DNA of 64,000 bases, taken from the NCBI GenBank assembly GCA_019843655.1, contig JACDQD010000007.1, positions 22,648,365 through 22,712,364 of the forward strand. The letters run 5' to 3'. How positions within the stretch are numbered: the stretch's first letter is position 1; the number at the start of each line of letters is the position of its first letter. A program made the translations under genes and the position numbers. Positions 1 to 13,200 of the stretch are shown here, one piece after another. The notes under the pieces were generated by a model. It saw nothing but the letters and a program-made list of their open reading frames with translations. It did no database searches and was not told where the DNA came from. The stretch is from Lethocerus indicus. Lineage: Eukaryota; Arthropoda; Insecta; Hemiptera; Belostomatidae.

Positions 1-3000
1 ATTCAATTGCTCGGTTTAATTCATCCATCAGCTTCCATTTAACCCCGGCCCCAACAACAATGAACCCTCTCCGCAATCGGTTTGGCCGGCCGTAGAAAGG
101 AACGGTCGTTCAGCTCGATCTCAGCCCGTCATCCGCACGGTGCGGCTTCTATTGGGGCTTTAAACAAAAATATTTGCAGCTCACACGATTCTACTACAGA
201 CCAAGTGATTTTTCCAACTTGTTGTTGTCCCCAAATATCGGGAAGGGGAAAATGGGTGAGCATCGAAAAGCAACAATTTGCAAATGTCTAGAATTTTAAT
301 ATATAGACATAACGGGGCTAAAATCAATTCCAGAACCTACCGTACATTATGTAACTTGTTCTTTTACATCCATAGATAATTAATTTAACGAATTTCGTTA
401 TTTTATTTCATTCTATAGTTAGTTTTTGCTACTTATTAACTCTTTGCTAGTAGAAGTACTGGGAGTATTAGTTATGTAATTCTTTTAAAACTAAAAACTG
501 GCGTTTCTTCCTATAACCACAAAAGAAGATTAGCAGGATTTACGCAACACGAAACGTTATATTATATAATAGAGAAGTCGGTCATTCCTCAATATTAATT
601 TCGTAAGTATTAACAAGAACTAAATATAAAAGAAATCGATGAGTCGACAAGAAGGGATTCGAATGAAATGATCCCTATTGGCGGGGGGTTTAATTAAACT
701 GGGAAAGTCCGATAGAAATTGTCGTCTTCTGGATCGGCCCCTTTCTTCAGGGGGATAATGAGCGGCTCGAAATAGAGAAATCTCAACTTCAATAAATTAT
801 TAAGACTTCTTTCGAACCGACACAGCCACAAGGCTTAGAAATGAAAAGGATATCGAGGAGGGAGATTGAAAAATTTTCCTTCTGGTTGTTTCTTTGATAA
901 GAAGAAACTCTAGACACTGCATTCAGATCCGTTCAAGATACTAAACGGATGAAGTACCGAGGTCTTCAATCAGTAAATGAATTATTATCCATGTTTACAA
1001 AATATGCCACTTTCAAAATATACTTCAATATGAAATATATCATTTTCAGGCGAGAAAACCTCACTATTACAAATTAAAAATAAAAAGTTAAATAGAATTT
1101 TTAATTGTATTTTTATATAAACTAGGGTAAAACATACCACTAGCAGGGTAATCAAATATTTGCTTAAGCTCAACGAAAATCAGCCACCACAACGCATAAT
1201 TTGAATTAGTAGTTATATTAATAAAATTTATAGTATAACTTATTTAAGTGACCAATAAACCATCAAAGAGAAACGACCAATGGGAGAGTTGGCGGTACAG
1301 ATACAACACGAGGTACCCCAACTGAGGTGAGCTCTATTACAGTTTTGCCCAACGGAGAAAAAGAACAGTAATTTCGTAATTACTTGGCCACTGACCAACA
1401 ATTATCTATACCGTTAGATACTGGAGGGTCCCGGACAACAGATGAAGGTATAATCAGATTATAATGGACAACAACCCACACTCAATGGAATCCTTTTTAT
1501 TTTTCCGTCGTATATTAGTACCGGGAACGTACTTTTTCAAATATAGGATCCACAGTTCAAATAAATATTTCAAAAAATAATCTCATCACTCGCTGAAGGA
1601 GCGTATCGCATGTTTTACTGCTCTGTCAAATATCTCTGTATGAACCTAAATAATAATGAGATCCAGATTTGATTAATTGAATTATCTCCCGGGTAATTTA
1701 TATATCAATAATACCTAACTGAATTACAAAATTGAAATGAGTTTTGAAATAAAATCCAAAACGCCAACAGAAAATAACGGTGCTTACTCCGAGTGAACTC
1801 TATTCAACATCGGAGAAAGCATGATCGGCGGCGGCAGGATAAAACCGGTCTAACACCGGCCACAGAATGCTTATTCTAAGGCGCACTCGACGAAATTAAA
1901 CTGCTCCGTAATTATTTGATGGATAATGCAGACCTTCATTTAACCAGGTAAGTTCGAAAAACTGAAAGAATTCTTTTTTTAGTTTATAACTTCGGCTCAA
2001 CTAAGTTTTCACTTCGGAGTTCGGAGGGCATTAAATTACACTTGAACCAATCCTTTCAGAGTTTAGAAAAAATCGTCGACATCGCGCTTTTTTCATTTAA
2101 TAAAACAGAGAACTCGAGTGCCGCCCGGGCCAGAGCCCTTTCCATGTTTCATTTGTTTCTATCGAATAAATTTTAATTAAATAACTCGTTTTAATTAAGG
2201 GCCCCCTCCCCCCTAAAAAAAGGGACTAGTCATTTAACTTCCCCGTGAAATTAACAAAAGGATTTCCTTTTATTTCTGCCCCCTCAATTCACTCTGGGCT
2301 CCATTTTCCCGCCTCAATGGTGCGAATCTCGGCGGCCGAACAATATTGTACGGTAAGGCGAAGGCTCGCCATTAAATACGGCCGCCGAAGAAAATAACCA
2401 AACGAGGCCCCAACAGGTTGGCCAACCTAACGGTAAGAGTAAAACTGGTTCGTATGCAGCGTTAGATAACAGCGCATGCAATATTCATCTGTTCCCCGCT
2501 CGGGGCGACCGCTCACCGCGTTCCTCGGCTGTTCCTCATTATAAGTATACCGCTATGAGGCTGTCTTTTTGGTCATAAGCTGAATCATGTTTTATGCAAT
2601 TCCCATTATAAATAGTGCATATATTTCCCACGCGACCGGGGTAAAGTAAATGTCGGCGGTTGTGGAACATCCCGACCGTTAACTATACACAGGGAGGCAT
2701 TCTGACGTACCAAGATTAGCATATCTCATTGTCCCCAAAACACTGTAATAAAATATTTATAAAGAATTTCGCATAAATCATGCTTTTGTTGAATTCTGCC
2801 TCCCATCCTTTGATCTTACACTAGAAAAGTGTCCACAGCTAATAATATAAATGAAATAGTAGCAATTTCAATTAAGGATAATTTAACTAAACTGACAATG
2901 GCGAAATTTCATACGAGTGATGATAACTCGTAGATCTCGCCATTAATGTCTTAAACAGGTGTGAATAAATCGAAATAAGTGTCCGCTTTAACAAAGTAAA

Positions 3001-3306
3001 TGTATAGAAATACAAATATACGTACTAACAGCCATATACCGGTTAAATCACGGTTCGGAAGAGAACGTTATTCGTTGCAACTAAGAGCAGTTCATTTCCG
3101 TTCGAATTAAATTTAGCCCTTACGGTAGATGAAACGTCGACGTCAAAATGAAGCAATGCTCAGGGGGGAGAGGCCAAAGTTACTTCTATAATCTCATTCG
3201 TGGTATTTAATCTCGTGACGCGATCTCAAAAGATGGATTTCACAACGTCTGCGATTGGCGGAGGACTCGCGCCACTAATTAAGGGATGTTAGCCAAAGCC
3301 GTTAGT

Positions 3307-3326
3307 CATTATCGATGTCGATAATG
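3307..3326. other. Inverted repeat, 9-base arms, 2-base loop
   Basis: CATTATCGA, loop TG, TCGATAATG. It sits in CpG-rich DNA about 90 bases before a TA microsatellite. Confidence 0.8.
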
Positions 3327-3411
3327 TGGAACGCGAGGAACGTCGACGACGTCCGTTGCAGAACTAGGCGCAACTAGGCACAGCCTCTCGACCTACATAT
3401 AGTTTTACGCA

Positions 3412-3414
<3 letters not shown>

Positions 3415-3446
<32 letters not shown>
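3415..3446. repeat. (TA)16 microsatellite
   Basis: Uninterrupted TA dinucleotide run of 32 bases. Confidence 0.95.
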
Positions 3447-3451
<5 letters not shown>

Positions 3452-3983
3452 GGCATATTTACGATATCATAATGATTTATGCTCTTACGTAAGATGAACC
3501 ATAAAATGTTTTCAATGGCAGTGAATCAAAAGTGCCCTGCATTCCGAACGTACGAGAGATAGAACTGTACGACGTTTCTTTGCGGGGATTTTCTACGTCT
3601 TTTAAATAAAACCACTCCCACAATATTTCCCGCGTTTTAGATGGCCTGTAGGTGGTTGATTTGTACCACTGATGCAACGAGGCTAATATAGCAACGTTCT
3701 ACATACGAAACACTAACTCAGGATGACTAACAGTTCTAAACATTCCAGCCGGACTCAGCGATGATTCAAACTTGCTTCATATTCTGTCGTACATTATCAA
3801 ATTGGACAACGAGTTCAAATAATTAAAGATAGAGATAAAATAAAATGAAAGGGTTTTTTGAACTGTGCCTTTGATTGAAATATTGAGGGTTCTGGATTTT
3901 TCTGAGAAGCACCGCTGTTTAAATATAATTGGACAATATATAAGAGAAAAATACGCCTAACTCAATTTTCACGAGTTCTAAAG

Positions 3984-4036
3984 ATAGTCTCATACAAATA
4001 TAGACTATAAAAATATAGTCTAAATATAGTCTCATA
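3984..4036. repeat. ATAGTCT cluster with an inverted repeat
   Basis: ATAGTCTCATA occurs at 3,984 and 4,026. Between them TAGACTATA and TATAGTCTA form a hairpin with a four-base A loop (4,001-4,022). Confidence 0.75.
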
Positions 4037-4139
4037 AGATAGCAATATTGCTTTCAGATACTATAAAAAGGCATTTAAGTTAAAAATAATGGAGATAAAT
4101 GTTTTATACTTAAAATGTCACTAGGTTTATTATCATTTT

Positions 4140-4720
4140 CTCACTGAACTAGTGGTTTAATGCTGCTAGGTTTATAACCCGGTTGCATTACGAAATTACC
4201 GGCAATAGGTAACCCCGATACAGGTCTAGGTTCGCGTGTAGAAAGACCCTTCGCAACCTTCGCATCCCGGGATTTCCATCCCCGACGAATGTACTCTTTC
4301 AATTTTCCAAATTGGCCACCGCCCTCCATCGAACGCGGCGGCGCCATTTTTCGCGCCCAAGGTCCCCAATCCAATACATCCCCCGGCGCGGGTCGTGTTC
4401 GTGACTCCCGTTCTCCCCCTATCTCTTGCGGAAAACAGGAAAAAAAATATATAAGGCGGACGCTTCTTTTTCGGCCAATAGTAAAATCGTGAAACCAGAT
4501 AAGGTCTGACCGGCTGGAGTGAGGCTCGGAGGACTCTTTTCATGAAATAGGGGCGTGGCCGCAGCCCCATGCCCAGGCCCCCCGGGCCGCCCATTACATT
4601 ATGCGCTGGCTATAAATTAAATTCTCCAAAGAAATAGCCAACAGGCCGACCGCAGTGGGGAAGAAAGGGCCGTAGATATATAGCGCAAGGCCGGCCCCCC
4701 TACAGCCACCTCTATGAAAA
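4140..4720. other. GC/CpG-rich block in the gene desert
   Basis: The DNA turns GC-rich with many CpG, giving overlapping ORFs on both strands (4,141-4,594) that I do not recognise. GGCTATAAATTAA at 4,608-4,620 is TATA-like. It could be a promoter or enhancer, but no transcript is evident. Confidence 0.3.
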
Positions 4721-7700
4721 GTTCATAACTGACCTACGCCACCCAATATGGATTAAGAGCGAAAGTGTATTAAACCTCAATTTCCAGAGCGAGAGAAAAT
4801 AAATATAATATAAACAATTACAAGGAATGAAAAGGTACTCCAAGGTATTATAGGCTGGTGATTCGATTTTAGGTCGCGGCATCAGCTTGTGAAGCGTGAC
4901 CTAGTCTTTGGATGAGATGTGTACCTACAACATCGATGAAGTAAGTACGGTCACCGAGACGGATACCCAACTCTACTGTAAATCAATATGTTCGTTGGCA
5001 CAAACTAGGGAAGAAATAATTATCGTAACAAACGTACAATTCATGAATAGATATAGTAGCATGTAGAGTGTAGCACCTACCAAGTGCTGAATTTAAAATA
5101 ACGCGTTTTAAATACGTCGTAATTTCCGAATCGCTTTGTAAACTAAATGAATCTTCATAGTTTTCCCGTTTTCACTTCTTCTAATTCGTGTTTATGTAAC
5201 TCAAACTGACCACTGTTCCCCCACAGAGCGGTTGTGGTTCAACCAATGTTTGGCAATTCGATCAGCCACAAACGTAACTCTCTCCCGACCAAATAGAAAA
5301 CAATATTCAGCCAAACTTACTTGATTATACGCTCAAACTTGCGGGAAAATCACCAGAATAAAAACAGGCATTTCTTACCTGAAAAAAAAGAAAAAGATTT
5401 ATTAATTATTAGTATTATAAATTACGCTATAAATAGGTTATTTTTATTACTAATATAGAATTAAGGAAATAAATTTAAAACCAAGACGTTTTGTAACATG
5501 GATTGGGTACGAATGAGAAATAGTTGCTTGCAGATCCAGGGAGAATATATGAATTAACTGAGCACGTACAGTAATTAATTCAGACCATTAGAATATTTAT
5601 TTATACTACTGCACACAGTGTGTCCAACAGATAATGTATAAATTAACAACATAGTAGTCAGTAATTAATACAGACGTCAGTTGGTTATACAGGTGAGATT
5701 TGCATAGTGCACACCCATATTTCAATCAAGCCATTTCCTGAAATCAGTTTCATAGTCCAAATTTATCTCCAAAGCCAAACTCAAGACAATCGACATCAAT
5801 CCTAGATCCAAATGATGAAACAGTTTCATTCGGTGCTCGAACCGAAAAATGAATGGAGAACAGAAATTTTAGAGGAGGAAATGGAACAAAAGAGAACGGA
5901 GGACATCTATTTCTGGGTTCGAACAATGCGCGAGGAGTTGGGCAGGAAAATGGAATGGAGACCCCTCGTGGGAATAGAGGTTTCTTTTCTGCAAAAGGAA
6001 ATGGCCGCCGATTCGTAAGGAAAACCGCGATCCGTGTTTTCGTCTGAACGTCCTTCAGTCCTCGATACGGGGCGCACAATACCGAAAAGACAGCCGCAAA
6101 TGGTCAATTTCTTTTGAACCAAAGCGGTCCCCAGTATATAAGACGGATATCCAACCCGATATAATCGAAAATAGAATCTGGACTCTTATAACCCTACGTT
6201 CAATCTCTGCGTCAGAAAAACTCTCTACCATAACTCTTACATCAAGAAATTCTAAACAAAAAACATTATGCTCGAGGCCGGTATGTTCGGAAACTGAAAC
6301 GTATGCCCAACGGATGGAAAATTCCTCTAGACTCTTCCAATGCCCCATAAATCACTTTATATACGACCCACGCTCTAAATTATCGTTACTATCGACAGCC
6401 ACACTAGTGTGAATATTGTATTTTTTCCAGTTCTTTGCGGAGTTAGAAATATGATCCCTCTTGTGATTTTCTGCCTGTATATTTGAGAACGAAATTGCAA
6501 TTCTACGAAATTTCCGAAACATCTTTATATTTCCACTTTATATCTGCTACATTATACGAGAGAAAGCACGCATGCTAGGGCTCGTTGCACACTTAGAAAA
6601 GTATATTAGTTCGAATAGTGGGTTAAAACTCCCGGACACTCCATATTTAACACGGCGCGGAGTAAACTTTATTCTTAGCTCTGTCTCCGTACAGAAACAG
6701 TCGACGGGCCACCCACGGTCCTTACTTCTACAAGAAGAAGCGGTTGTATCTGCCAAAACCGCTCACTCATAATTTAAGTACGGTATGGGACTGGGGGGTT
6801 AGCCAGCTCGACGTCCTCATTCCGTGAGTGAGGCAACTGCGCATTACCGATGAAGCATCCTGTCTGCACTATCGCTGTCAAGTGGAGACAGAAGATCGTA
6901 AGAGCGGCAGTTATCTTAAATTATTACAACTACATCCGTTATCAAAGTTTTTTTTTGTACTATAAAGAAAGAAAATTGGTATATAATGAAAATTATATCT
7001 AAATAGGTGTGTAAGTCTCAGAGAGTAAGGCGAACGAAGGAGTGCGCTAATTGAGAGCGAGGAATAAGAGGAAGAGAAAAGTAGTGAGATCGGTAAAAAG
7101 GAGGGTTAGAGAGCGTTGGGGCTGGAGAGACCGGTTTGGAGGAGTCGGGCAACTGGGCCAACCGAGCGGCGCACCGAGGGACACACGGCGGCCACCTATT
7201 TCTGAAACGCTCTCATATTCATAAAGCAACTAACCGGCGACAAGATTCACACCCGACACACGGGTCACACACATGCACGCCCCACGGTAATCCAACCGGG
7301 CATCGAATCGCATAACGCCGCGGACCGCCAACCGAATCCATTTCAACTCGCCGGGGTTAAACGCCAACTGTGAAAGCCTTCCAGGTCATGAGAACATCAT
7401 GCAAGCGGGTCACGATGCATACAAGACGCCCGTAATTGCTGCACTCGCTTGTACCGGATCAAAAATCGTTGAAAAATTCTCCCAAGAGTTCGGTCACGAT
7501 ACATAATTGATTGTTACTTCGATTATTTCCAAGTACACTTAAAGCAGAATGTGTGCGATTAAATTTTTTACTTTGATTTAGTGCAAGCGAAACAACGTTT
7601 ACTACTATTTTTTATAAATTAGCTCAATTGTGAAGCACATATTTTCAACATTAAATACAGAATGAATTAATTTTTTGATCCTTAGTATTCTTGCAGACCT

Positions 7701-10260
7701 ACGTTGTCTGCCCTTAAGCGCCTTGAGGCGAGCCAAAAAATAAAACTATACCTTCCGTTTATTTCAGTTCAATGTTAGACTCACGGACTAACCTAAAAAG
7801 CGAAATGATTAAGCAGCGTTGTTAAAACGGAAAGAAAATTAATGTTTCGTATGCAATTATTTAGCGGTGTAAGCGGTTCATTGTACGGAGAGAGCTCTTC
7901 TCGATTTTCATGGCCGCGATAATTATTCTCTAAGCCGCAGGACGCGTAATTCTGATCCGAATAAAAACGTTTCAAAAGACTGGACAAAGGATAATTTAAC
8001 TGGTCTTCGCACACCATACATAAATAAGTACGCCTCGAACCAATGACTGCTACGGGCAATAACAAAAACTGTAAACCTGTTGCTATTAAGATTCTAATTT
8101 AGCATGCTATTTCTTTCAATTTTATGTTTTCAAATTGATTTTACGATACCAGTTATGGTCTTATACTAGACCAATGAAGATGGGAATCGAAACCGATCTG
8201 GGCGTTTCGAAAGGGCGGACGACGCTATTCAAAAAGAATGCTACGCTGTAATCTTACATATTTCAACAAAGGGAAACAATTCGGTAGGGAGCCCGATCCA
8301 AGTCCAGGATAGAAAATAAATAAATAACAGAAGGAATAGAGGCAACAAATTAAAGATAAACGGTGCCGGGTTCATCAATGATATAGTGTTGGCTGCAGGG
8401 AGCAATCTACTGGAGACTATTTCGGATTCTGGGTCAAGTGCGTGTCTAATTCGGTCCATTGGGCGCCGGCCCCAACCGTTTAATTTTTGATTTCCGAACT
8501 CCTCAATCGCTTTATGCCTTTAAATCGACCCTACTCCTCCCGGCTCATAAGTAATATAAGTTAATCTTTGGCCCGCCTACCTGTTATCCGGAGTTCAAAA
8601 CAGATCGGCCGCCGGGGACAGAATCCGATTTAGCATAAGGGCATTCAACACACTAGGTCATATAGGGGAAGGTTATATGTTCATCGGTACAACGGTGTAT
8701 ATGGTCAATTAGTTGAAGCGAATCAGGATTCCAATAACAATGAATAGTGTTAAACTCTTGTTTGAGAAGACCCAATTTTCAGTATATCTTCAACAAATCA
8801 TACTTTAACTAAGGGCGTTCAACATAGGTTGTTGCATGTTGACCAATGAATACACTACAATACATCAAGGCTGTCAAGCTGCACATATATGACGGGTAAA
8901 AGAATTTGTGAAATATTTGGTAGTATGACGTAGGAATACACTGGGAAAGGGATTTTTTTCCCATTTAACATTTACGATTAGAACCGGTTGACTAATTAAA
9001 AGGCATTTAATCGTAAATTTCGCCTTCTTCTGGAACATTTATATCACCGACTCGGTTTTATATTTGGCGCAACGCAACCCGTGCAGAGTTTCAAACGGAT
9101 AAATTTATCGCCATCAAAATAAGCGGCGAAGATTTTCCAGGAATAAACACAGCGACAGCAATCAACGCTACCTCATGCATCATTCGGACGGTAAATAATT
9201 CGATTCCACCTCTATTTTACGATTCCACTCCATCCATTACCGGCCTTAATGGCAGCGGAACGTTTAAATTAAACTTTCATTGAACGAGCTCGTGTTGACA
9301 TAACTTTTTGAAACAATTCACTTTTAATTGCCTCGGCAGTGGCCTATTTTTCGAATTGGGCAACTCCTTAATTCGTACAGATATCGGCGGTAATTAAACG
9401 CAGATACCGGGACAAGGTAAAGTATTAATTTCGACTTCTACGACATTCGTTGAGGTTTGATTAATACTTACAAGGCTAAAAACAATTAGTCCCAATATTT
9501 TCAGAATTAGAGAATACAAATTGTATAGGCCACCCTGCGGAATCCACAAAAACCAACTCCGCTCATCTGCCTTCCAAAAACTTCCCCCCCAAAAAATAAC
9601 CTTTCATAACTTTTCAATTACTTCCACAGCACCTGCGGCTCAGTATTAAAACTTCTGAGGCAAGTACTTAATTAAATTTTTTTTTTAATTGCTTAAACTT
9701 TTCGCTCAGACAAACTATTGGAATAGAAACTGGAGAAAGATTAAACGATGAGTAAGGCAACATAAAATAACATACTTTCAGATATTATGCACGAGCGTTG
9801 ATGCTATCTCATAATTGAAAATGAACTATCAATTAAAATAGGCGTAACATTCCAAATTTCACAATATTGTTATCCCGGCGGGATTAATAAGGCGTCGGTT
9901 TTGCTGTTACACCCATAGAGCGGCTTAAGGCCGTAGAAAGCCACACCTTGGTCACGCATCACTCCTACGCAGACTCTCAGAGAAGCATAATATCGGCTTA
10001 ACACAATATTCAACCTTGGGATATAATTATGGATACGACTATCATTTTTCTAGTAAATTATAGGAAATTGAACAACCTAATGTATCGGAGTACTGCTGAT
10101 GTATATGATTAACCACTTAATATTTACGTTTAGTTTTTTCTATATGCCTTGTAACTTCACACCGGCTCGAGCAATTGTGTTTTATTTCACGCTTGTAAGT
10201 TTTTTCAGGCATAGGTTATTAATGCGTAAAAACAGGTATTTAATATGCAAGAGCTTTTAG
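4721..10260. other. Intergenic DNA, no gene seen
   Basis: Overlapping short ORFs at 5,750-6,350 and 6,547-6,772 occupy several frames and look like chance. A purine-rich strand runs through about 7,010-7,150. The part at 8,980-9,420 is CpG-rich with repeated TTAATT/TAAT motifs and resembles regulatory DNA. Confidence 0.55.
5569..5675. repeat. Two 17-base direct repeats 90 bases apart
   Basis: CAGTAATTAATTCAGAC at 5,569 and the same with one mismatch at 5,659. The TAATTA core is a homeodomain-type site. Confidence 0.75.
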
Positions 10261-13200
10261 AATGACAGGGAGAAGAGGACACTTTCATACCCCCGCGTCT
10301 TCGATCCAGGAGACCAATTTAGGATGGCTTAGGGGTCCCGACAGACTAGGGTATGACGTCCCAATATTGACTCGCGTGTCAATATTTGACATACGCGGAG
10401 CGTTGTTAGGGGAAACGGTCGACAGATGGATGCGAATACACGGAGCCAGATGGGCTCTAGGTCTGTCGGCCTATCTGCCTAGGTCAGACCAACCACATGT
10501 CACTGTATTCGACTCTCTATTCTTTACAACTTCATGACGCGAAGAAACACAGCATAAGAATGACGAACCAATATTTCATTTTCAATCTTACATTATATTT
10601 TTAGTCCTCAAACGTCATTAGTTAGTAACCAACATTGAAGGGAAAGTTATTGAGGATGGCTAGATTAGGGCAAACGTTGTTTTAATGGATAGTGTTATAT
10701 GTTAAATTATATATAAACTATAATACAAACCCGCAAATCCCATAACTAAATTCAAAAAAATCAAAAAGTTCCTACTGTCTTTATACCCTGCCTAAGATTT
10801 CATAGAAGAAACCTTAGTTCGAAGACGACAAAATGGTAGGTGTATACGACCGAGAAATAAAAGAGGAAATTACTTTATAAAGCCCGCTTCTTTCCCACTG
10901 TCATAAGACAAAATAAAAAACAAAACAAAAAACAAGAGAAATAATACTGAAATTTACGGGACGACCTCTAGGGGGTGGAACAAGGCCAAAAGGGGGTTCT
11001 GGTGGCCCCAATTCCTGACGCGTCCCATTTTTACTGCCCGATTAAATTTTCAGCGGAGCGGGTAGGCCACCCCCACGGGTGTAGGGGTTAGGCGGCGGTA
11101 CAAGCCACCACTGTGCGGATTAAGCTATTTTTAGAGTTACCGCAACTCGCTCCCCCTTCCCGCCACCCCTTCCGGTTTTTCATTTTTGTTCCGGTCCTCT
11201 TTTTTTTCCCCCAACTTCGGAACCCATCCAGCGCGCATCCCGTGTTCGGAAGGCCACGGCGGCGGCACTAAGCCAAACCTATTTTGCGGGCGAAAGATCG
11301 ATTTTAAACGCATCCGTTTACAAAACAGAACCGCGATGGACGATGTCATTTGCCGGTTTCCGAAACAACCGGTTTAGTAGGTTCCACCCGATAACGATTC
11401 GGCACACACACGACCAATTAAACTAATACATGCTTAATAAAATGTATACTTCGTAACTACGTTTATTTAAACTATTTTTAATCGATTAAACTTGAAGGAA
11501 GGTAATCGGTACATGGCTAGGATTCCTGGAAGATAAGGAGAAGCCGTAGTTGTGGAACAAATCATCTATTAATTTTATTTTTTAATATTATATCTGAAAA
11601 ATTGTATATATAATATTTACATGAAATTACTTCTTATTTTAGTGTAGTTGTGAAGTGTGCTTTTAGAGGCTTATTTCAAAATTTAGCATAATACAGGACC
11701 TTTTCGAATCAAAGAAACGAGAGATGCACGATTTACACCTGGTGTAAGTAAACTGAATACAGAGTACGCGGACGGAAAGATTAAGAAAGCAAGAAGTCAG
11801 GGCGAAATCCCGAGTTAATGTAGAGAGAAAGGTCAGACTTAAACAGTGGGGTCACCCAACCGCTCAAGACCAACTTCGTCCAGCCGTCTCCAGTTAATTA
11901 TCTCAAATGAAACGACCCAAATGGCAAAGTGCACGCTGCCACCACAGAGTACGTAGCGATACCGGCAAAATTTACCCCGCAAATTCTGATCAAGCGATTT
12001 CAAGACGGCTGAAAGTACATTCGAATTTCTCAATGCCTAACACAGAATTATTAAAATGAACAATTAGGTTTAGGCATTCGCCGTCTCTGATAGAGTTCAG
12101 AAGGTGAATTTATGACAATACATTGCAGTGGGGATGCAGACAATATGCCCTGCGGACAACTTAGGTACCCATACGACCGAATCAGCGAGAAAAGTCAGAT
12201 AGAAAGTTTCGTTTTCTCTTCACGATTTATTTACTTTTGTCAGCGCAAATACAGATTGTCATGGTATTAATTATTGACTAAGCAAAATTCTGCCATCCGA
12301 ATCTAACGAATAAGTCGGGGCAATGGTCTCGGACGGCCAGCCGGAGACATTCGCGGCGTGTTTAACCCGACCGATTCGAAAATCTCGGTCAGGCTAAAAT
12401 AAGACATGCGGGTGAACAAACCCGTTAATTTATAAGCGCCGACTAATTTTGCGACACCGACCAAACGCGAACTTTGCCTCAAAGAAGTTGGCTGAGTTTA
12501 AATATTGCACAATCTCCCCGTCTCTTACGGAATGATTAGCATTTAAAACGTGACCCATTTGATACGTGAGTTGCAGTGTAATGTGCAATCACGATAATAA
12601 CAGCCAAATCTTCCAAGAGCATTAAGGCAAATAAATTGTCTAATTAAATTAAGACATTGAAAGTCCTACATCTTGTCTTACACGAGATTTAAATACAGAG
12701 CGTCAGAAAACATGCGACAGTAATTTAGTACTGTTACGCAATAAACACGTAACCATTTTAATATATCATTCTTATATTCGCCTGGAAAATGATCTTTTGA
12801 AGGCGCTGAGATATTTTGGCTTATTGAATGGGTGCAAAACAATTCATGAAAACTGGCCATTTTAAAACAGGTGGGAAATATTTGGAAATGAATTTCCTCG
12901 CTTTAAATGACTAGCGGGGGATCTGTCTGTCTTTCTATTATTTCAATAACAACAACGTGGGCGCTCCGAACGCTCGAAACACAAAGAAACAATGCGTCCC
13001 GGGTGTAGAAATAGAAACGATTGTAATTTAAAATTGAGACCTGTCGTAGGGATGGACTCGGGCCAAAGGCGGGGACAAATTAGACCCTGAGAAAATGCAC
13101 CGCAGAATGCAGGGCTACGAATAAACGACAATGGGAGATCAGACAGCGAATAGGAATATGAACAGAATGTCCGTCGTTTTATTTTCAAACTTCATCGAGA

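Larger units (their letters stand above)
1..4139. other. Intergenic DNA, no gene seen
   Basis: CpG-normal, AT-rich DNA with GC-richer parts at about 2,100-2,660 and 3,100-3,400. Only short, unconvincing ORFs. It contains the TA repeat and hairpins listed separately. Confidence 0.6.

Noticed and set aside
4141..4594. Overlapping ORFs of 67-122 codons in three frames
   Set aside because: GC-rich DNA has few stops. No frame shows a recognisable protein and both strands are equally open.
4608..4620. GGCTATAAATTAA as a TATA box
   Set aside because: No convincing downstream initiator or ORF. Such words are frequent in AT-rich DNA, so I mention it only within the GC-rich block.
5750..6348. Six overlapping ORFs on both strands
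   Set aside because: All frames open to similar length, no motif, no sign of splice structure; chance.
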